From the NCBI RefSeq assembly GCF_030269925.1, contig NC_085112.1:9239501-9303500 (forward strand): 64,000 nucleotides of DNA. The letters are read 5' to 3'. The notes beneath the pieces were generated by a model. That model searched no databases. It saw only the letters and a program-made list of their open reading frames with translations, and was not told the DNA's origin. Of this stretch, positions 57,912-64,000 are shown piece by piece. The position numbers were made by a program, and so were the translations under genes. Origin of the DNA: Bombyx mori (taxonomy: Eukaryota > Arthropoda > Insecta > Lepidoptera > Bombycidae). Numbering within the stretch: the stretch's first letter is position 1; each line of letters begins with the position of its first letter.

Positions 57912-58861
57912 GATAGTTAGTTGCATTTGTACCGCAATGCATCGAGAGCTGTAATGAGCCCGATCGGATTGGTTGTGCTCCGTCGGCCGGGTCACGGGTC
58001 GAGAGATTTAAACTCTATCTCGTCTAATGCATTCATTAACCATATTGTGTTGCATTTGGGTCTTTTTTTTCTAATATCTAATTTTTATAATTTTTATATC
58101 GCCGTAACTAGAACACATTTTACTACAAAGTTAAATAATAATAAAAATTGTCACGTGTTCTTAATTTTAAACAGTACCTATCTGATTCTGTTATGAAAAT
58201 CATTGAACTATTGTAATAAAACCAATAATTTATTTCATATAATTAAGTGATGATTTATTATACCCGGGATCATTAAATAACATTTAGAAGTCAAGCAATT
58301 TTAGAAGTAATAATGTTACGAAAATTTATATTGTATCGTTCGTTCTCTTTGGCACATCTGGGTAACGCTAATTATTCATAAATAAATTTTAGCGTATGCT
58401 ACGAAATCACAGCCAACTTCTAAGAAAACTATATATTACTATTTGTAAATTCTAAATACGCCATCATATTGGGTTAGAAGTTCAAAATAATTGAATGCGC
58501 ATTTACATTGGTTCGTGACTATTTTCATTGGTGAACCTTGGTAAATCATTAAAGTGTAAAATTTATTGTGAATTTCGTTATTTGTTGTAACAATGAATTA
58601 TGAAAATGTGTAACGCTTTAAAATTTTGTATTCTAAATTCAATTTGTTGTTTTGGTTCGATAGTAGATTTATTATTCCAAATATTTTATTTGATTGATGA
58701 TTTAAGAACTTTATGAACGAATTTATTTTTGTTTCCGAACACTATACTCCAGAACATAATATATTGGCGTATAGTTTTAATGTATTAAAATAGAAATCAA
58801 ATATGAAACGGCGATTATTTTCGGAAAAATATGAATAACAGTTGATTTTTTTGACTACTGA
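57912..58861. other. How intron 2, nothing recognised
   Basis: AT-rich; an open frame at 57921-58196 has no domain. Confidence 0.3.
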
Positions 58862-59103
58862 TTTTTTTTATTGCTTAGATGGGTAGACGAGCTCACAGCC
58901 TACTTGGGCGTAAGTGGTTACAGGAGCCCATAGACATCTACAACGTAAATGCGCCACCCACCTTAAGATATAAGTTCTAAGGTCTCAAGTATAGTTACAA
59001 CGGCTGCGTCCCTTCAAATCGAAACGCATTACTGCTTTACGGCAGAAATAGGCAGGATGGTGGTACCTACCCGCCCGGGCTCACAAGAGGTCCTACCACC
59101 AGT
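58862..59103 (-). repeat. Bm1 SINE, tail-only copy
   Basis: Poly(T), TTGCTTAGATGGGTAGACGA, GCGCCACCCACCTTAAGATA, ending CTACCACCAGT. Confidence 0.8.
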
Positions 59104-59544
59104 AATAACTACAATAGAACAATTATTTATGAAAAAAATAAATCTAATAAATTAAACGGATAACTGATAAATCAAAGTGCATGGACCTAACGCTTCTCAG
59201 AACAAATAACTCCAAAGCCCTAAGGCCCCATACACAGATAGTTACAGGGAATCGTGACCAATCATCTACGACAATAATAATTGCACTAGAATTAAACGAT
59301 AAACCGACTGCAATATGGGAACTGTTTTAGTCCACCTGCAGTCGTCTCATATTGCGTTTAACAACCGACAATTGCTGACAAAGGATTTCTGATCGCTATT
59401 GTTTTACTATGTGGAATTGTTACTTAGTAGAAACAACGTTGGATTTAAATTGTATGGATATGATCGTAATCCGTACCTTTCCTCTGTTTCATATCTTAAA
59501 CCTTATCAGGACAAGAAAACCATTCTTATTTTGATATCAGTATA
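59104..59544. other. How intron 2, nothing recognised
   Basis: Unique-looking DNA between a SINE tail and a Helitron-like fragment. Confidence 0.3.
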
Positions 59545-59753
59545 GTATGAAACAAAGTCGCTTTCTCTGTCCCTATATCTGTCTGTCCCTATGTATGCTT
59601 AAATCTTTAAAACTACGCAACGGATTTTGATGCGGTTTTAATAGATAGAGTGATTGAAGAGGAAGGTTTATATGTATAATAACATCCATTAAATAGTGGA
59701 GAAATCAATAATAAATTACAGTTTCCGAAGCGAAGCGAGGGCGGGTCGCTAGT
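59545..59753 (+). mobile_element. Helitron-like fragment, second subfamily
   Basis: CTGTCTGTCCCTATGTATGC, AACTACGCAACGGATTTTGA and the 3' end CCGAAGCGAAGCGAGGGCGG plus GTCGCTAGT, as at 4320-4531. Confidence 0.7.
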
Positions 59754-61943
59754 ATCAGTATAAAATGTATATTTGTTTTGTTGTAGGAATAACTCAGGAT
59801 ACCCTCTTTTTTCATGTAATGTTTGCTAATTTCCACTAATCAAAACCAAGAACTAAAACCTACAGTAACAAAAAAAACAAGCTTGTTTAACAAAGTTTTA
59901 AATAAATTTAGATGTATTTTAATGACTTGCAGACAGATTGTATCATTCCTATTTGGGAGTATAAAAATGCTCTGACTAATTTTTGTTAGTAAGTACACAA
60001 TAATTTAGTTTCATGATTGTGCAGAAATAATATGAAGTTGAATGCGAATTTAAATATTATGTCATTAATTGCTATTTTGTTTTTATTAAAAATGCACAAT
60101 TCCTTTGAGCTGTCTTTTTTATGAAACAATGCAAGATTGTGTAGGTGTAATCTATGCGAGGACTGAATTAGTCTACATCATAGTAGTCCGTATGATTGGC
60201 GTTATCACATCCACCCACAGGGACCTATAAAACTAACAACTCAAGTCTCATTGGACTTGACAGTTTGCCGTCGTGAACGGCAAATGCATAAGTCATTTTA
60301 GAAACATTCGTGTTTTCTCTTGTTTTAAAGATTCTATAATTCCTTCAGTTGCTAACACTGATTTAGCCACGATGTAAGTCAAAATTGAACGATCCTTTTG
60401 TATAAATAATTATCAAACTAGACTCGATTCGCTGTTTGGCTTTGATTCGGTCAGTACCGAAATTGACTGGCTCCCCCCTTAGACTAATATAAAGATTTCC
60501 TGATTTCATCGAATTCGGCCCAAACGCTTCGGTGTCAATAGGGAACATACATCGATTTATCTATATATCGATTTATGTATAAACTAGTTAAGCCCCGCTG
60601 TTCTGAACTGTGACAATCACTAAATGAATCCAATTCTTCAAAATATTCTAGCGTGCCTTGCAATGCATTAATTACCATTAAGGGTTTTATGCGACGAAAA
60701 ATTCATTGAACTCAGTACAGCAACATAATTGCACTAAGCACCCACTGAAAAGAAATCTTATACATAAACATAGCTATTAATTGCAACGAGGTTCCATCCG
60801 CTTTCAACTTTGAATAAAATGAATGGGCGTACTTTAAATAAATGTACTTGTAATACGAGCTCATCCAATATTGTTTGCTACCGGTTATGAAAGATAGTGG
60901 CTTTATTTTTAAATAGTCAAGGGATGTTACCTAACAGGCTCGCGTCATCTTACACAGATCCCGTACACAAATATAGAGGCATTATAAATACTTGGAAATA
61001 AGTGTATATAACGTGAAATACGCATTTTTTACTAGAGTTATTGCTTAACAATTGACTAGTTGCTTCAGTTCCAAATGATAATAATTAAAAATGTTATTAT
61101 TAGATAATTAGAAAATTAATTAATAGTAAGTAATGTACTAGCTACTTTTTTCTTGCAATATTCAGTTTTTTTTTTGTTTTTTTTTTTCATAGATTGTCTT
61201 ATCTTACTGCAATGAAAAAGTATTTGGGTGCAGTAATGAAACTAAATATTTCATCCACCTGTTTCTTTTTCGGTTTTTTTATTGTTATTGTATTCAAGGC
61301 TTCTGATGTTTAGAGCAACGTACACTTGAGTACATAATTTGTGTTTGCATCAACGCGTGGATTAAAATCCGATAGTAAGACGCCTTTGTAATTGTAGACG
61401 TTTCCACGTCTCATCTGATGCTATGTAAGCGAATTCGAGAGGCCTTAGGTATCACTATGTAAATACCACATGCTATCTTGATACGTGAGGTCGAAACCCA
61501 AGTCGCATTGTACGCAGGACAGTTGCAGAAGTATCCAGTATTGTGGTACCTGCGCATGCGACCAGACAGCTCCCTCCACTAATTACGCAAATTCACGGTT
61601 TTGATTTTTATTACACGATGCTATGCCTTCGTTGTGCTTTCAAATCAAATAAAAATTTTTTTATTCAACATAAATGAAAGTACATACTCTTTGAACGTTA
61701 AAAGAACTACCGCCAATTCACAAAAACTAGCCTCCGTCCTGAGAAGCATTGGCAAGAATCTCAGCGTGCATGTCTTTTTTTTTAATATTAGATTTTTTTT
61801 AAATAAGTATTCATATTTACAATGAGTATTATAACGTAACAATTATTACAATATTGAAATGCCCGGAGCAACTCATTCCCACTTCGTGCAATCTTCTACC
61901 TATAGATATTTATTGACTTTATAGTAAGCTTTATTGCACAGAT
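59754..61943. other. How intron 2, nothing recognised
   Basis: AT-rich DNA; T-rich run at 61167-61190. Around 60170-60280 a GC-richer unique patch. No exon supported. Confidence 0.3.
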
Positions 61944-62011
61944 GAGTCGTCTATTATCAAAGGTGGCAATCTGTGCATTTGGACAAATTTTTTTTATTGA
62001 TATGTCAATAC

Positions 62012-63397
62012 CATTGAAGTAGGAAACCTATGGAAATGAAACGTCAACAAAAAATTCGTGCCACTGTGACGTCATCTGGCCACAAAACATGGCGGCTTTA
62101 GTGCTGCCCAGAAGATTTTAATGTTAGTAGGTTTTATCGATAAACGTTCTTGGCTTATTTTATTTTAAATATTGTTGAGTATGAATGTATTTGTAGAAAT
62201 TATACTTTAATAGGAATTAAGTATATTGTCATGTGCAAAGATGATGTGATTTAGATATTATGTGAAATCTAAGACGAGTTCGTGCTTCAAATTTTCCAAG
62301 TAAACGATATGACGATTTTTAAAATTTGCTACACTGATTTTATAAAGTTGTCGTTTGCCGCAAAACATAAAGATATGGCATAGTACAGTGCCATCAGCCC
62401 ATTTCTAGCATGCTGAATGTTATCGTATTTTGAGTACGTGTTTTTCTTAGACTATTACAATCTATTTTAATTGTTTTGCTGACTCTAAAGTCCGCAACAG
62501 ACTACCGCAGTGCACCTCAAGGAAGGTGCACCGCACCATTTGAATCACTCTCACTTGAGAGTGATTCAAATTTTAAACTTATCAAGGGACCGCCTGATAA
62601 CAAAAAACACCTACAGAACATTTATTCGTTAATGAAATTACAAAATTATTCCTTGTGACTTCCTCTCTAAAATCACTTAATTAATAAATATTTAACGAAT
62701 TTACAATAGTGTTTTACTCACTGCGGAATAAAACTATTTTATTTAAATAGTTCCGAAGAGATTTTGTCGATAGCCTTTTTCCCGAAATATCTAAACAGAA
62801 TGTCTAAATATGTTTTGATGACATAATATTTTAAAGAGGTATTTATGATTAGTGTCATGATGAATAGATTCCGACCGAAAAATGGTATCCGATATTTCGG
62901 ATTCAAATATATTATTAAGTGTATAATCCATGTTTCGGATGAGGGCTCCATAATGAATTTAAATATATATAGATAATAGTTTTGGGGCATCGACCTTCTT
63001 GAGATCCTATAAAATATGTTTTAATTATTATTTATGTACGTTTTAAGCATGATAAAATTAGAAATTTTATATAAGCAATCATATTAAATCGATATGAAAG
63101 TCAATAAATAATGTACAACCCAAAACAGACGGCCGAACTGACGTGACAATGACATTTGGCGCGCAAAACATGGCGGATTTTCGGCCTCATTAGACGGAGA
63201 CGGAGACATTTACGTATATTCATGTTTTATTTTATGTACGCACTGAAATACTGTTATATTGTTTTCTTACGAGTTAAAGTGCTGAGTAAGAACGAGATAG
63301 ATATATGTTTATGTGTGTGCCTTCAAAATGGGTGCTATTTATATAAGCAATTGTACGTATAGAACAATATGTCGTGTCCCTACTATATAGGTCTATG
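62012..63397. mobile_element. 1386-bp element inserted in a MITE, 8-bp target duplication
   Basis: GTCAATAC is present at both borders (62004-62011 and 63398-63405) but once in the uninterrupted MITE copies, so the borders are exact. Ends are CATTGAAGTAGG and, on the other strand, CATAGACCTATATAGTAGGG: a shared CAT and GTAGG but no perfect inverted repeat. The word CAAAACATGGCGG occurs near both ends (62084 and 63166). An 8-bp duplication fits hAT or P-type elements. Open frames at 62476-62658 (plus) and 62739-62990 (minus) have no recognised domain. No poly(A) tail is seen, so it is not LINE-like. Confidence 0.7.
62510..62571. repeat. Two adjacent perfect hairpins
   Basis: GTGCACCT...AGGTGCAC (8-bp stem) is followed by ATTTGAATCACTCTC, loop ACTT, GAGAGTGATTCAAAT (15-bp perfect stem, 62538-62571). 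Both lie inside the 1386-bp inserted element. Confidence 0.7.
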
Positions 63398-63617
63398 GTC
63401 AATACAGATTGATTTGAATATAATCGTCTCCTTCAAAGAATACGGTTCAAAACCTGCATTAAATAAAGGTTAATAGTTAACCTGTTAATTATCTAAGATG
63501 TCGTTCCGAAGAGTTTTGTGACTGCCAATGGAATACAAAGTCAATAATTCGTTTTTCTGATTTACCAATCATTGTTCAAAAGTCAGATTGCCGGCTCTGA
63601 TAATAGTCGACTCAGAT

Positions 63618-64000
63618 GTTCTTTAATAGTTTTCTTAAACCTATGTATATGTAGGCTCTGAACATCTTGTGGGATTTTGTTGTACAGGCGCACAGTAATG
63701 CACTTTTCAGAATAACAAAGTTTGGACTTATATCCTGACCATAATTTATAGTTGGCGGCCGTACAATTCGAGTGGTTTGCGGTATCATCGACGCGCTATC
63801 ATTACGGCATAAAACCACTGCCAATTACGTTCGGCGAAGCTGCACATTTCTACTGAATACAAACACCATTGTAGTTACATTAGGGGCAATGTCACGTTAA
63901 TTTAACTAATATATCCGGGCTTCGGTGCATTGCGTGAATTGTTGGAGTTGCTTGTTACCTACGTATCAATTAGGGTTTTTTATTTGTTGCGTTGTTGGGT
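63618..64000. other. End of window, how intron 2
   Basis: A minus-strand open frame (63612-63824) overlaps the MITE end and has no recognised domain. No exon of how is visible before the window ends. Confidence 0.3.

Larger units (their letters stand above)
61944..63613 (-). mobile_element. 276-bp MITE family member (copy 3) interrupted by a 1386-bp insertion
   Basis: Ends GAGTCGTCTATTATCAAAG and TAATAGTCGACTC, flanked by AGAT on both sides (61940-61943 and 63614-63617). The two halves, 61944-62011 and 63406-63613, join to give the same 276-bp sequence as at 21804-22079, in the same orientation. The join falls in TATGTCAATACAGATT. Confidence 0.85.
49118..64000 (+). other. how: Second intron of how (at least 14.9 kb, continues past the window)
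   Basis: Begins at the GTAAGTAA donor. No sequence encoding the start of the KH domain (FNFVGRILGPRG-like) was found to the right, so the acceptor lies beyond base 64000. Elements inside are listed separately. Confidence 0.85.

Noticed and set aside
1..64000. CRISPR arrays, operons, ribosomal RNA genes
   Set aside because: The sequence is animal nuclear DNA; no regularly spaced repeats of that kind and no rRNA sequence were seen.

Overview
This window is nuclear DNA of a moth, most likely Bombyx (mori or mandarina). The evidence is many copies of Bm1-type SINE sequence, Lepidoptera-type Helitron fragments (starting near CTACTAATATTATAAA and ending in GCTAGT), an AT-rich background, and coding exons with ordinary insect splice sites. 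No bacterial, plasmid or CRISPR features were seen.

Layout. The left edge (1-1282, minus strand) holds the first part of an ion-channel gene of the CNG/HCN/EAG superfamily: one large exon with S1-S6 and the pore, an 83-bp intron, and a second exon in the C-linker that runs off the window. It has an unusual selectivity filter (TTNALGD). About 4.5 kb away and divergently oriented is the 5' end of a held out wings (how)/quaking-type STAR RNA-binding protein gene. Its first coding exon (5929-6055, QUA1) and second coding exon (48984-49117, end of QUA1 and entry to KH) join in frame to give 87 codons. They are separated by a 42.9-kb first intron, and the second intron (over 14.8 kb) continues past the right edge. 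Almost everything between 6 kb and 64 kb is therefore intron of one gene.

The introns are an archive of mobile elements. Recognisable are Bm1 SINEs (full length, tail-only, tandemly duplicated and very old), a second tRNA-derived SINE, six copies of one LINE 3' end, an RTE-type LINE tail, a GC-rich LINE tail with a 17-bp target duplication, Helitron-like fragments, a pogo/Tigger-like element, a PIF/Harbinger derivative still encoding the start of a MADF protein, a DNA transposon remnant with a broken THAP domain split by an intron, a mariner/Tc1-like helix-turn-helix relic, a 276-bp MITE family with 4-bp target duplications, a 1386-bp element with an 8-bp target duplication nested inside one such MITE, and several other inverted-repeat elements.

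The most striking object is a 1923-bp foldback element at 51701-53623. It has two nearly identical arms of about 662 bp, flanking TA dinucleotides, repeated GGCAGACC-type motifs in the arms, and a central 598 bp that carries a spliced C-terminal protein fragment ending in an acidic tail. Non-repeat, GC-richer patches in intron 1 (about 9.66, 13.5, 17.8 and 18.3 kb) are the best candidates for regulatory DNA of the how gene. All calls come from reading the sequence only; no database comparison was possible.
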